Positions 25,855 to 34,120 of a stretch of DNA of 64,000 nt are shown one piece after another (position 1 is the stretch's first letter; each line of letters begins with the position of its first letter). The notes beneath the pieces are model-generated. The model was not told the DNA's origin and searched no databases. It was given only the letters and a program-made list of their open reading frames with translations. A program made the translations under genes and the position numbers. Source of the DNA: Pseudomonas gingeri (GTDB lineage: Bacteria; Pseudomonadota; Gammaproteobacteria; Pseudomonadales; Pseudomonadaceae). Location of the stretch: NCBI RefSeq assembly GCF_013386115.1, contig NZ_JACAOR010000018.1, positions 62,001-126,000 of the forward strand, read 5' to 3'.

Positions 25855-26865
25855 TCAGGCGAACCCGGTCGAGACCGGCGCCGTCGACTCGCGCAGGACG
25901 ATACTCGGGATCACGATCCGCTGATCGATCGGCACCTGCGGCGTTGCAATACGTCGCAGCAGTAGTTCGGCCGCCGTCTCCCCCAGTTGCAGGATCGACT
26001 GGCCAACCGTGGTCAGCGCCGGATAGACATAGCGACTCATCTGGATATCGTCGAAGCCGATGACCGACAGCTCGCCGGGCACGCGGATATTACGTTCCGC
26101 CGCCGCCCGCAGCACACCGATGCCGAGCAAGTCGTTACCGGCAAAAATCGCGCTGGGCCGGTCACCGTCCAGCAACAGCGCCGCCGCCTGATAACCGCCA
26201 GTGCTGGTGAAGTCGCTGGCCACCACCCACTGGGCGGGCACCTTGACCTTCGCCCGCTGCAACGCCCGGCGATAACCGGCCAGGCGCAGTTGCGCCACGC
26301 TGGTATTGTCCGGCCCGCCGATGAACGCGATCGCCCGGTGCCCCAGCTCCAGCAGGTGCCGGGTCGCGAGGTACGCGCCCTCCTCGTGGTCGATCCGCAC
26401 CATGTCGGTTTCCAGGCCAACGACACCCCGGTCGACGATCACCATCGGCGTACGCACCGCCGACAGGCCGGCCGCGAAACTTTCGTCGCCGCCGGTCGAC
26501 GCCACGATCAGGCCGTCGACGCGTTTCTCCAGCAGCACCCGCAGGTAGCTGCGCTGTTTGTCCGGGTCATCGTCGGAGTTGCAGAGGATCACGCAGTAAT
26601 TGTTGCGCTCGCAGTAATCCTCGATGCCCCGTGCCAGTTCGGCGAAGTACGGGTTCAGGCTGTTGGGCACCAGCAGGCCGATGGTCGCGGTGGTCTTGGC
26701 CTTGAGCGAGCGCGCCACGGCACTGGGCACATAGTCGAGGGTGGCAATCGCCGCCTCGACCTTGAGTCGCACTTCCTCGCTGACCGGCCGGGTCTTGTTC
26801 AGCACATGGGACACCGTGGTGTAGGAGATCCCGGCCAGCGCAGCAACGTCCTTGATGGTCGCCAT
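25855..26865 (-). CDS. rbsR: LacI-family ribose repressor
   Basis: 336 residues. The LacI helix-turn-helix (MATIKDVAALAGISYTTVSH) with hinge helix (VPSAVARSLKAK) is followed by a periplasmic-binding-protein-like ligand domain. It probably represses the rbs operon through the palindrome at 30512-30525, with ribose as inducer. It is placed inside the operon, 3 bases after rbsC, so it is autoregulated. Confidence 0.93.
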   Translation of the reverse strand: MATIKDVAALAGISYTTVSHVLNKTRPVSEEVRLKVEAAIATLDYVPSAVARSLKAKTTATIGLLVPNSLNPYFAELARGIEDYCERNNYCVILCNSDDDPDKQRSYLRVLLEKRVDGLIVASTGGDESFAAGLSAVRTPMVIVDRGVVGLETDMVRIDHEEGAYLATRHLLELGHRAIAFIGGPDNTSVAQLRLAGYRRALQRAKVKVPAQWVVASDFTSTGGYQAAALLLDGDRPSAIFAGNDLLGIGVLRAAAERNIRVPGELSVIGFDDIQMSRYVYPALTTVGQSILQLGETAAELLLRRIATPQVPIDQRIVIPSIVLRESTAPVSTGFA

Positions 26866-26868
26866 GGC

Positions 26869-27846
26869 TCAAGCCCGCCGACGGGCGCGTTGGCTGCGGT
26901 AGGTATCGAGCACCACCGCGATGACGATCACGGCACCGGTGATGATCCGCTTGGTCGGTTCGGTCGCGCCGATCTGCGCCAGGCCGGCCGCCAGTACCGA
27001 GATGATCAGGACACCGAAGAAGGTGCTGATCACCGAGCCGCGTCCGCCCATCAGGCTGGTGCCACCGATCACCACGGCGGCGATCACTTGCAGTTCCAGG
27101 CCGGAACCGGCGTTCGGGTCAGCCGCTTCCAGGCGCGAGATCTGGAACAGGGCCGCGACCCCGGCCAGCAACCCCATCAGGCTGAACACCAGGATCTTGT
27201 AGGGCTTGGGATTGATCCCCGCCAGCCGTACCGCTTCCTCGTTGGTGCCGATACCGATCAGGTAGCGACCGAACACGGTCCTGGTCAATACCAACTGCGC
27301 CGCGATGATGATCGCCAGGGCGATGATGAACGACGGCGAGATACCGAAGGCGATCGGGTTCGACAGCCAGGCGAACGAGTCACCGATATAGGCGGTGCGC
27401 GAGCCGGTCATCTGGTAGGCGACACCACGGGCCATTTCCAGCACGCCGAGGGACACGATAAACGACGGAATCCGCCAGGCCACGGTGATCGAACCGGTGA
27501 TGGTCCCGGCCAGGGCCGCACAGCCCATGCCCAGCACCGCCGCCGGCAACACGCCCCAGCCCCAGCCGAGAATCGCCACGCTGACCGCGGACGCCGCCAG
27601 CGCCAGTACCGAGCCCACCGACAGGTCGATGCCGCCGATGATCAGCACGAAGGTCATGCCCACCGCCAGCACCATCAGATCGGGAATCTGGTTGGCCAGG
27701 GTGCTGAAGGTGTCATAGGACAGGAAATGACTGCTCAGGCTGGAGAACAGGATGATCATCGCCAACAGCGCGCCAGCCAGCCCCAGGTAGGTGCCGAGGC
27801 CATAGAAGTTGCGACTGGCTTTACCGGCCGAGGGTGCAGTTTTCAT
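26869..27846 (-). CDS. rbsC: Ribose ABC transporter permease
   Basis: 325 residues with about 8-10 hydrophobic helices. The family loop GGIDLSVGSVLALAA and the cytoplasmic coupling region EAVRLAGINPKPYK are present. It forms the inner-membrane channel with RbsA on the cytoplasmic side. It overlaps rbsA by 4 bases. Confidence 0.95.
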   Translation of the reverse strand: MKTAPSAGKASRNFYGLGTYLGLAGALLAMIILFSSLSSHFLSYDTFSTLANQIPDLMVLAVGMTFVLIIGGIDLSVGSVLALAASAVSVAILGWGWGVLPAAVLGMGCAALAGTITGSITVAWRIPSFIVSLGVLEMARGVAYQMTGSRTAYIGDSFAWLSNPIAFGISPSFIIALAIIIAAQLVLTRTVFGRYLIGIGTNEEAVRLAGINPKPYKILVFSLMGLLAGVAALFQISRLEAADPNAGSGLELQVIAAVVIGGTSLMGGRGSVISTFFGVLIISVLAAGLAQIGATEPTKRIITGAVIVIAVVLDTYRSQRARRRA

Positions 27847-29396
27847 AGGGTATCCCTAGGCGCCGCATCGTTGAGCAGCGCGTCACGTTTTTGGTAGCCG
27901 GCAAAGGCGGCAGCAAGCAAATCGTCCTGGGTCCAGGTGTCACGCTCGAAGGTTTCGATCAGGCGCCCGGCCGACAGCACGCCGATCCGGTCGCAGATCA
28001 GCATCAGTTCGCGCAGGTCGCTGGACACCACCACCAGCGCCTTGCCCTGGCGGGTCAGTTCGCCGAGCAAGGCATAGATATCGAACTTGGCACCGACGTC
28101 GATCCCGCGCGTCGGCTCATCAAACAGCAATACCGAACAGTCGCGCTCCAGCCAGCGGCCGATCACCACCTTCTGCTGGTTGCCGCCGGACAGCTCGGAC
28201 ACCAGTTGGTCCGGGCTCGAACTGCGAATGCGCATGGCCTCGATCTGCCGCCGCGCCAGGGCGGTTTCGTCACGACCGTTGACCACGCCGCCGCTGGAAA
28301 TCGCCGGCATGTTGCCCAGGGCGATATTGGCGCTGATCGATTGCGTCAGCAGCAGCCCCTCGCCCTTGCGATCCTCGGTGATCAGCGCAATGCCATGGCG
28401 TACCGCATCCACCGGGGAGCGGATGTCCACGATCTGCGCCGGCGAACCGAGGGACACCGTGCCGCTGTCGGCGATATCCGCACCGTAGATCAGGCGCAAC
28501 AGCTCCGTGCGGCCCGCGCCGATCAGGCCGGAGATGCCATAGATCTCTCCGGCACGTACCTCGAAGGAAACATCGAGCACCTTGTCCGCACGGCTCAGGC
28601 CCTTGACCGTCAGGGCCGGCGCGCCAATCTTGCGCACGCCCATATCCATGTGTTCGCCGAGTTCGCGGCCCACCATCAGGTTGACCAGTTGCTCGCTGTT
28701 GTAATTGGCCATCGGTTCGACGCAGACCAGATTGCCGTCGCGCAGTACCGCGATGCGCTGGGCGACCCGGGCCAGTTCTTCGAGCCGGTGGGAGATATAG
28801 ATGATCGACACGCCACGGGCCTGCAGGCGGGTGATCTGCTCGAAGAGCATTTCGACTTCGCGGGCGGTGAGCATCGCGGTCGGCTCGTCGAGAATCAGTA
28901 CATGGCAATCGCCGATCAGGTTGCGGGCAATTTCCACCATCTGCTGGTGGCCGATGCCCAGCTCGCCGACCAGGGTATCCGGATCGATCGCGTCCAGGCC
29001 GACCTGGGCCATCGCCTCGATGGCGGCCTTGCGCAGTTGCTTGCGACTGATCCAGCCGCCATGGCTGGGCAGGTTGTCGAGAAACAGGTTCTCCGCCACC
29101 GACAGCGTCGGCAACAGATTGAGCTCCTGCATGACCATGCGGATCCCCTGCTCTTCAGCCTGGGTCCGACTGCCGGGGGTATAGGCCCGGCCATTGAACT
29201 GCATCTGGCCGGTGGTCGGTGTGACCAGCCCGCCGATGATCTTCGACAGCGTGCTTTTCCCCGCGCCGTTTTCACCGGTCAGCGCCAACACTTCCCCACG
29301 CATCAGCGTCAGGTCGATGTTGCTCAGGACAGGTTGCGCGTAGGTCTTGCCGATACCGCTGACCGACAGGACAGCGTTCGGTGCGGAAGATGACAT
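27843..29396 (-). CDS. rbsA: Ribose ABC transporter ATP-binding protein (two NBDs)
   Basis: 517 residues, a tandem ATPase of the carbohydrate type. The first NBD has Walker A GENGAGKST and Walker B LILDEPTAML, with a non-canonical signature IGHQQMVEIA. The second has a degenerate Walker A (GLIGAGRTELLR), signature LSGGNQQKV and LLFDEPTRGIDVGAK. This asymmetry is normal for RbsA. It powers uptake with RbsC and RbsB. Confidence 0.96.
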   Translation of the reverse strand: MSSSAPNAVLSVSGIGKTYAQPVLSNIDLTLMRGEVLALTGENGAGKSTLSKIIGGLVTPTTGQMQFNGRAYTPGSRTQAEEQGIRMVMQELNLLPTLSVAENLFLDNLPSHGGWISRKQLRKAAIEAMAQVGLDAIDPDTLVGELGIGHQQMVEIARNLIGDCHVLILDEPTAMLTAREVEMLFEQITRLQARGVSIIYISHRLEELARVAQRIAVLRDGNLVCVEPMANYNSEQLVNLMVGRELGEHMDMGVRKIGAPALTVKGLSRADKVLDVSFEVRAGEIYGISGLIGAGRTELLRLIYGADIADSGTVSLGSPAQIVDIRSPVDAVRHGIALITEDRKGEGLLLTQSISANIALGNMPAISSGGVVNGRDETALARRQIEAMRIRSSSPDQLVSELSGGNQQKVVIGRWLERDCSVLLFDEPTRGIDVGAKFDIYALLGELTRQGKALVVVSSDLRELMLICDRIGVLSAGRLIETFERDTWTQDDLLAAAFAGYQKRDALLNDAAPRDTL

Positions 29397-29460
29397 AGGA
29401 AAGTCTCCAGGCGCCCGCTCAGGACGAGCGGGCGCTGTTGGGTGCAGCCAAGTGCAGGGA

Positions 29461-30417
29461 TTACTTCTTGAGGACCAGTTCGACCGGGGTTTCGATCACG
29501 CCGTTGACACTGTCGACCTTCTCGCCCTTGACCAGCTTGAGCGCGTTCTGGATACCGAAGACGGCTTGCTGGGCAGCGGCCTGGTCGGCGGTGGCCAGGA
29601 CACGGCCATCCTGGAGCATCGGCTTGATGGCCTCGATGTTGTCGTAGCCGACCACTTGCACCTTGCCGGCCTTGCCCGCGGCACGTACCGCGGAAACGGC
29701 GCCCAGGGCCATGTTGTCGTTACCGGCCAGCAAGGCCTTGAGGTCCGGGTACTCGCTCAGCATGGCGGAGGCAACCTTGTTGCCCTGGTCGATTTCCCAG
29801 TTACCGGACTGGATGGAAACGATCTTCATGCCGGCCGCGTCCATCGCGTCCTTGAACCCGGCGGTACGCTGCTGGGCGTTGGTGGTGGTCGGTACGCCTT
29901 CGATGATGCCGACCTTGTCACCGGCCGCCAGGGTCTTGGCCAGGTAGTCACCCACCAGGCGGGCACCCTTGCGGTTATCCGGCCCTACGAAAGGGATATC
30001 GAGATTCTTGCTTTTCAGTACGTCCGGGTCCAGGCGGTTGTCGATGTTGACGACCTTGATCCCGGCGTCGCTGGCTTTTTTCAGCACGGTCACCAGGGCC
30101 TTGGAGTCGGCGGGGGCAATCACCAGGGCATCGACCTTGGAGAGGATCATCTGGTTGACGATATCGATCTGCGCGGCGGTATCGGTTTCGTTCTTGATAC
30201 CGTTGGTGATCATGTCGAAATCGGCGGCGTGGGCTTTCTGGTAATCCTTGGCGCCATCCTGCATGGTGACGAAGAATTCATTGGCGAGGGATTTCATAAC
30301 CAGGCCGACTTTCGGCTTGGCGGTTTCCGCGGCGAAGGCCGAAGAAAGTGGCAGAGCGGCAGAGGCGGCAGCCAGCACAGCGACAGCGAGAAGACGTCCA
30401 GCGAATGGCAACTTCAT
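29461..30417 (-). CDS. rbsB: Periplasmic D-ribose-binding protein
   Basis: 318 residues with a signal peptide (VAVLAAASAALPLSSAFA). The mature sugar-binding fold contains GLVMKSLANEFFVTMQ, VDALVIAPADSKALV, NIDNRLDP and VGYDNIEAIKPML. It is the first gene of rbsBACRKD plus the nucleoside hydrolase. The promoter region carries a LacI-type operator about 95 bases upstream. Confidence 0.95.
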   Translation of the reverse strand: MKLPFAGRLLAVAVLAAASAALPLSSAFAAETAKPKVGLVMKSLANEFFVTMQDGAKDYQKAHAADFDMITNGIKNETDTAAQIDIVNQMILSKVDALVIAPADSKALVTVLKKASDAGIKVVNIDNRLDPDVLKSKNLDIPFVGPDNRKGARLVGDYLAKTLAAGDKVGIIEGVPTTTNAQQRTAGFKDAMDAAGMKIVSIQSGNWEIDQGNKVASAMLSEYPDLKALLAGNDNMALGAVSAVRAAGKAGKVQVVGYDNIEAIKPMLQDGRVLATADQAAAQQAVFGIQNALKLVKGEKVDSVNGVIETPVELVLKK

Positions 30418-30511
30418 GGGTTCACTCCGATCTTATGATTATTGTGAGCAACGCCAGGAGCGCGACGGGACTTCGGATGCGACTTTTGGAGAAAGCCCCT
30501 GAAACAGTCCG

Positions 30512-30525
30512 CGCAAACGTTTGCG
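30512..30525. promoter_or_regulatory. LacI-type operator of the rbs operon
   Basis: CGCAAACGTTTGCG, a perfect 14-base palindrome with the central CG typical of LacI-family operators, upstream of rbsB. The expected ligand is RbsR encoded in the operon. Confidence 0.8.
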
Positions 30526-30637
30526 TAAGACAAACTATGAGAACCCCGCCGACTTTTGTCAACGGGGTTGCAGGGGTTTCAACCAGAGAATTTCATGAAA
30601 AAAGCGTCATCGACAAAGCGTCGACGCGAAGGGACGA

Positions 30638-31096
30638 TCAGGCAGTGGTGTTGATCGCAGAGCCCTTGCCCGCCTGATCGGTCAGCGCCTTGACCAAGGC
30701 ATTGGCCACTTCCATCAGGCTGCCGTTGGTCTGGGAAATCTGGCCCTGGATCCCCATCAGCGTGGTGGTGCGCACATCATCCGATGGGTAGGACGCCTTT
30801 TCCGCCGCGGCCAGTTGCTGCTCCTGCTGACGCAAGAGTTCCTGCAATTCCTTCATGCGCTTTTGCAGCATCTTGATCGTGATGTTCTGCGAGCTTGCGC
30901 CGCTGTCGGCATCCGGCGCATCGGCAGCAGCCCCGCCGGTCTTCACTTTGCCGTCCTTCGCGTCGGCCTCGCTGGTGTCTTTCACCGCCTTGTCGATCTC
31001 GTCCGTCATGGCGATGGTCTTGGACTCCGTCGAACCAGGCAGCTTGCCGTTGATCAGCAAACCGCCAGGAGAAGGAAAACCGACTGACATGGACAT
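30638..31096 (-). CDS. Hypothetical coiled-coil protein (FlxA-like)
   Basis: 152 residues, no signal peptide. A low-complexity Ala/Asp/Lys region (about 40-70) precedes a strong coiled coil (KRMKELQELLRQQEQQLAAAEKA, about 80-105 in parts) and a C-terminal helix (GSLMEVANALVKALTD). The layout resembles FlxA-like proteins of unknown role. An alternative start is two codons downstream. It has its own unit between rbs and the SOS-type region. Confidence 0.6.
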   Translation of the reverse strand: MSMSVGFPSPGGLLINGKLPGSTESKTIAMTDEIDKAVKDTSEADAKDGKVKTGGAAADAPDADSGASSQNITIKMLQKRMKELQELLRQQEQQLAAAEKASYPSDDVRTTTLMGIQGQISQTNGSLMEVANALVKALTDQAGKGSAINTTA

Positions 31097-31382
31097 AAGA
31101 ACCTCAGGAAAATTTTCTGTACCGGTGTATCGGCGGCAATCGCCTGATCTTTAGCCATCCTGTACGACCTTGTATCCCCCACCGATACATCCTTCCCCTA
31201 CAGTCACCCCCGCCTCCCCCCGCAAAAGCTGAAAAGCCCTACCGCTCAAGAATCACCGACCGACATCTATCCCACTATAAATTCTTATAATTTTTCCTAC
31301 GACCGACATCAAATCGCAAAAGCTGTTGTCAGAAACCGCACCAGCTCTCGCTGGGAGTTGCGAAATTGCTTACAGTTAAATA

Positions 31383-31398
31383 CTGTATGCACGTACAG
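31383..31398 (+). promoter_or_regulatory. LexA (SOS) box
   Basis: CTGTATGCACGTACAG fits the CTG-N10-CAG LexA consensus with extended CTGT/ACAG ends. It lies 19 bases before the GTG start at 31417. The flanking ACAGTTAAATACTGT adds a second partial inverted repeat. The rest of 31097-31382 shows no gene. Confidence 0.7.
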
Positions 31399-31416
31399 CT
31401 TATTAAGGATTGTTCC

Positions 31417-31665
31417 GTGGCAAACCCAACCTCAGCTTCCGCCGTCCCCAGCTCCTACGAACGCATGGGCCTGCGGGTACAGAAAATCATCAACTCGCCC
31501 ACCGCCCAGAAAGCCAGGGCCGCGCTGATCTTCCGCCTGCTGGACGAGTCCGTCGACGAGTGGGAACAACTGCTCGAGGAAATCGCCGAGAACGACAACG
31601 TCACCCTCGCCTACCGCGATGACGGTGGCGTGCAGATTTTCTGGGTCGTGCCGAAGGAAGACTGA
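31417..31665 (+). CDS. DUF1654 family protein
   Basis: 82 residues from GTG 31417 behind AAGGA. The block SYERMGLRVQKIINSPTAQK and the closing WEQLLEEIAENDNVTL are the DUF1654 signature, a small family found almost only in Pseudomonas. It is soluble, with unknown function. The LexA-type box in front and the nuclease gene 4 bases behind suggest a DNA-damage-induced operon. Confidence 0.85.
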   Translation: MANPTSASAVPSSYERMGLRVQKIINSPTAQKARAALIFRLLDESVDEWEQLLEEIAENDNVTLAYRDDGGVQIFWVVPKED

Positions 31666-31669
31666 AACA

Positions 31670-32359
31670 ATGCTTGTGCGCGTTATCGCTTTGCTCTGCC
31701 TGGGCTGGCTGCTGCCGGCCCAGGCAGAGGCCCCACGCACCTTCGCCGAAGCCAAGAAAGTCGCCTGGAAACTCTATGAACGGCAGTCCACGGAGTTCTA
31801 TTGCGGCTGCAAGTACAACGGCAACCGGGTCAATCTCGAGGCCTGCGGTTATGTCCCGCGCAAGAACGCCAACCGCGCCGCGCGCATCGAGTGGGAACAT
31901 ATCGTCCCCGCCTGGCAGATCGGCCACCAGCGCCAGTGCTGGCAACAGGGCGGGCGCAAGCAATGCAGCCAGCACGACCCGGTCTACAAGCGCGCCGAAG
32001 CCGATCTGCACAACCTGGTGCCGAGCATCGGCGAAGTGAACGGCGACCGCAGCAACTTCAGCTTCGGCTGGCTGCCGGAGCAGAAAGGCCAATACGGTTC
32101 GTGCCTGACCCAAGTCGACTTCAAGGCGAAGAAGGTCATGCCGCGGCCCTCTATTCGCGGGATGATCGCCCGCACCTATTTCTACATGAGCAAGCAGTAC
32201 GGCCTGCGCCTGTCGAAACAGGATCGCCAGTTGTATGAGGCGTGGGACAAGACCTACCCGGTGCAGGTCTGGGAACGCCAGCGCAACCAGAGCGTGGCCT
32301 GTGTGATGGGCCGTGGCAACGAGTTCGTCGGCGCGGTAGACATGAAGGCCTGCGGCTGA
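31670..32359 (+). CDS. endA: Endonuclease I (EndA/NucM family), secreted
   Basis: 229 residues from ATG 31670, 4 bases after the DUF1654 stop. A signal peptide (LLCLGWLLPAQA) precedes the endonuclease I domain with the beta-beta-alpha metal catalytic block (RIEWEHIVPAWQIG) and DLHNLVPSIGEVNGDRSNF. Several cysteines suggest periplasmic disulfides. It degrades double-stranded DNA in the periplasm or outside the cell. Confidence 0.93.
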   Translation: MLVRVIALLCLGWLLPAQAEAPRTFAEAKKVAWKLYERQSTEFYCGCKYNGNRVNLEACGYVPRKNANRAARIEWEHIVPAWQIGHQRQCWQQGGRKQCSQHDPVYKRAEADLHNLVPSIGEVNGDRSNFSFGWLPEQKGQYGSCLTQVDFKAKKVMPRPSIRGMIARTYFYMSKQYGLRLSKQDRQLYEAWDKTYPVQVWERQRNQSVACVMGRGNEFVGAVDMKACG

Positions 32360-32414
32360 CCTTACCCTACACACCCTTCTGTAGGATCCGACGTGCCGGC
32401 GCCTACAGAAGTGA

Positions 32415-32525
32415 TGGTCGTTCCCACGCTCTGCGTGGGAACTCATCGGGTGACGCTCCGCGTCACCGACAGAGCGGACGCAAAGCGTCCTGGGCGGCAT
32501 TCCACGCGGAGCGTGGGAACGATCA
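32415..32525. repeat. 111-bp palindromic repeat element
   Basis: Ends are inverted repeats of each other (TGGTCGTTCCCACGC at the left; GCGTGGGAACGATCA at the right; 14 of 15 match). Inside lie GGTGACGC-TCC-GCGTCACC and GGACGC-AAA-GCGTCC hairpins. I recognise the GTTCCCACGC type as a dispersed intergenic repeat of fluorescent pseudomonads. A REP-like CGCCGGCAAACCGGC follows at about 32534. Confidence 0.75.
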
Positions 32526-32560
32526 GCCGCTATCGCCGGCAAACCGGCTCCCCTGCGTTA

Positions 32561-32899
32561 TCAAGGCTGCGCCTTGTGCTCCACGACCTCGGAGTCCATG
32601 TTCTGCTTGTCGGCCAGTTGCGCCTTTTTCTGCTCGGCAATTTCCTTGCTCGCGAACGGCCCGGCAATCACCCGACCGTCGTCGAGGATCTTGAACGGGA
32701 AGCCGTGCTCGATCAGCCAGGCGGTCCAGTCGGTCAGTGCCTTGGACTTGTCATCCTTGATCAGCAGGTCCCATCCCGTGGTTGCCGCAGCCGCGGGCAC
32801 CGGCGCAACGGCCGCCTTGACCGGCTCGACCTTGTTTCCCGAACCATCGCCACAACCGGCCAGCACCACGAATGCCACCATCACTGCTATTCTGCGCAC
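32561..32899 (-). CDS. SPOR-domain lipoprotein
   Basis: 112 residues. The signal ends in a lipobox (VVLAGCGDG). After an Ala/Pro linker the C-terminal 70 residues look like a SPOR domain (WLIEHGFPFKILDDGRVIAG then PFASKEIAEQKKAQL). SPOR domains bind denuded septal peptidoglycan. It is anchored to a membrane in the periplasm. Single-gene unit. Confidence 0.75.
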   Translation of the reverse strand: MRRIAVMVAFVVLAGCGDGSGNKVEPVKAAVAPVPAAAATTGWDLLIKDDKSKALTDWTAWLIEHGFPFKILDDGRVIAGPFASKEIAEQKKAQLADKQNMDSEVVEHKAQP

Positions 32900-33151
32900 A
32901 AAGCGTCTCCCGTAATGATCAGTTAATGTGATTTTATCACCTTACGGCTTGTCTCAACCTTAGTTGAACTGGGCTGCTCCTGTCTTATCAGGCTGAATTA
33001 CCGACGATTTTCCGGCTTCGGGGAATTAAATAGAATGAAATGACGTCTGTAATGAACCACCCGCTCGAATGAACTTGGCGGTATTCTGTGTGTAAGACCT
33101 AAGCCAGGAACGCCTGCGAAAGGCACCTTAGTAACAATCAAGGAGAAAGAC

Positions 33152-33346
33152 ATGCTGATACTCACCCGCAAAGTCGGTGAAAGCATCAACATCGGTGACG
33201 ACATCACGATCACGATTCTGGGCGTTAGCGGCCAGCAAGTCCGGGTTGGCATCAACGCCCCCAAGGACGTCGCGGTGCATCGTGAAGAGATTTACCAGCG
33301 TATCCAGGCCGGCCTGTCTGCCGGAGAAAAGAAAGACCCTCTGTAG
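33152..33346 (+). CDS. rsmE: RsmE-like CsrA-family translational regulator
   Basis: 64 residues: MLILTRKVGESINIGDDITI, then VRVGINAPKDVAVHREEIYQ, the CsrA beta-strand dimer with the GxNAP-VHR RNA-binding face. The internal SINIGDDITITILGVSGQQ matches RsmE more than RsmA as I remember them. It binds GGA motifs in mRNA leaders and is titrated by Rsm small RNAs. Its own leader has AGGA at the RBS and one further upstream, allowing autoregulation. The neighbourhood lacks lysC/alaS, also unlike rsmA. Confidence 0.85.
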   Translation: MLILTRKVGESINIGDDITITILGVSGQQVRVGINAPKDVAVHREEIYQRIQAGLSAGEKKDPL

Positions 33347-33356
33347 GACTTCACAC

Positions 33357-33391
33357 TCGTCAGCCCTGCCGCCCACGGTCGCGGCTGACGA
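33357..33391 (+). terminator. Hairpin downstream of rsmE
   Basis: TCGTCAGCC (33357-33365) pairs with GGCTGACGA (33383-33391); a short AAAGTT follows. It is placed between the convergent rsmE and bkdR genes. Confidence 0.5.
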
Positions 33392-33436
33392 AAGTTCCCC
33401 TCGCCTCCTCCTTGCCTTTGCCCATGCATCGCCCTG

Positions 33437-33925
33437 TCACAGGGCCAGGTTCAGGCCGCCCGCCGGCAACGGCAGCGCCGTCTTGTAGCGCACCTGCTTG
33501 AGCGCGAAACTGGAGCGGATGTTCGCCACGCCCGGCACCTTGGTCAGGAAGTCCATCATGAAGCGCTCCAGCGCCTGGATCGTCGGCACCAGAACGCGAA
33601 TCAGGTAATCCGGGTCCCCCGCCATCAGGTAGCACTCCATCACCTCCGGCCGATCGGCGATCGCCGCCTCGAAATGCTGCAGCGCCTCTTCCACCTGCTT
33701 TTCCAGGCTGACGTGGATAAACACGTTGACGTGCAACCCCAACAGTTCCGGATCGAGCAAGGTCACCTGCTCGCGGATCAACCCCAGTTCCTCCATCGCC
33801 TTGACCCGGTTGAAGCACGGTGTCGGTGACAGGTTGACCGAGCGGGCCAGGTCGGCGTTGGTGATGCGGGCATTCTCCTGAAGGCTGTTGAGAATCCCGA
33901 TGTCGGTACGATCCAGTTTGCGCAT
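33437..33925 (-). CDS. bkdR: BkdR, Lrp/AsnC-family activator of the bkd operon
   Basis: 162 residues. N-terminal helix-turn-helix (LDRTDIGILNSLQENARITN, then ADLARSVNLSPTPC) and the AsnC/RAM effector domain (ECYLMAGDPDYLIRVLVP). It is divergent from bkdA1 with a 195-base shared promoter region. In P. putida BkdR activates bkd in response to branched-chain amino acids; the same arrangement here supports the name. Confidence 0.93.
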   Translation of the reverse strand: MRKLDRTDIGILNSLQENARITNADLARSVNLSPTPCFNRVKAMEELGLIREQVTLLDPELLGLHVNVFIHVSLEKQVEEALQHFEAAIADRPEVMECYLMAGDPDYLIRVLVPTIQALERFMMDFLTKVPGVANIRSSFALKQVRYKTALPLPAGGLNLAL

Positions 33926-34120
33926 GAGATAAAAACACCTGTTTTTTATGGTTATGAAGATTTTTTATCTGCAAATACCTTCAAGCGCAACCAAACAGAG
34001 AGAAATATTCTCCTACGACCGGCCTATGATTGTTGTAGGACAAGATTTCCCTTACCCAGGGAATGATTGCCAGCTAGCGCGCCCACTACAAGAAATTCAC
34101 AAGATAGAGCGTAGAAAGCC

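Noticed and set aside
25987..27897. Plus-strand 636-codon frame opposite rbsR-rbsC
   Set aside because: Antisense shadow; Arg/His/Gln-rich with no domain.
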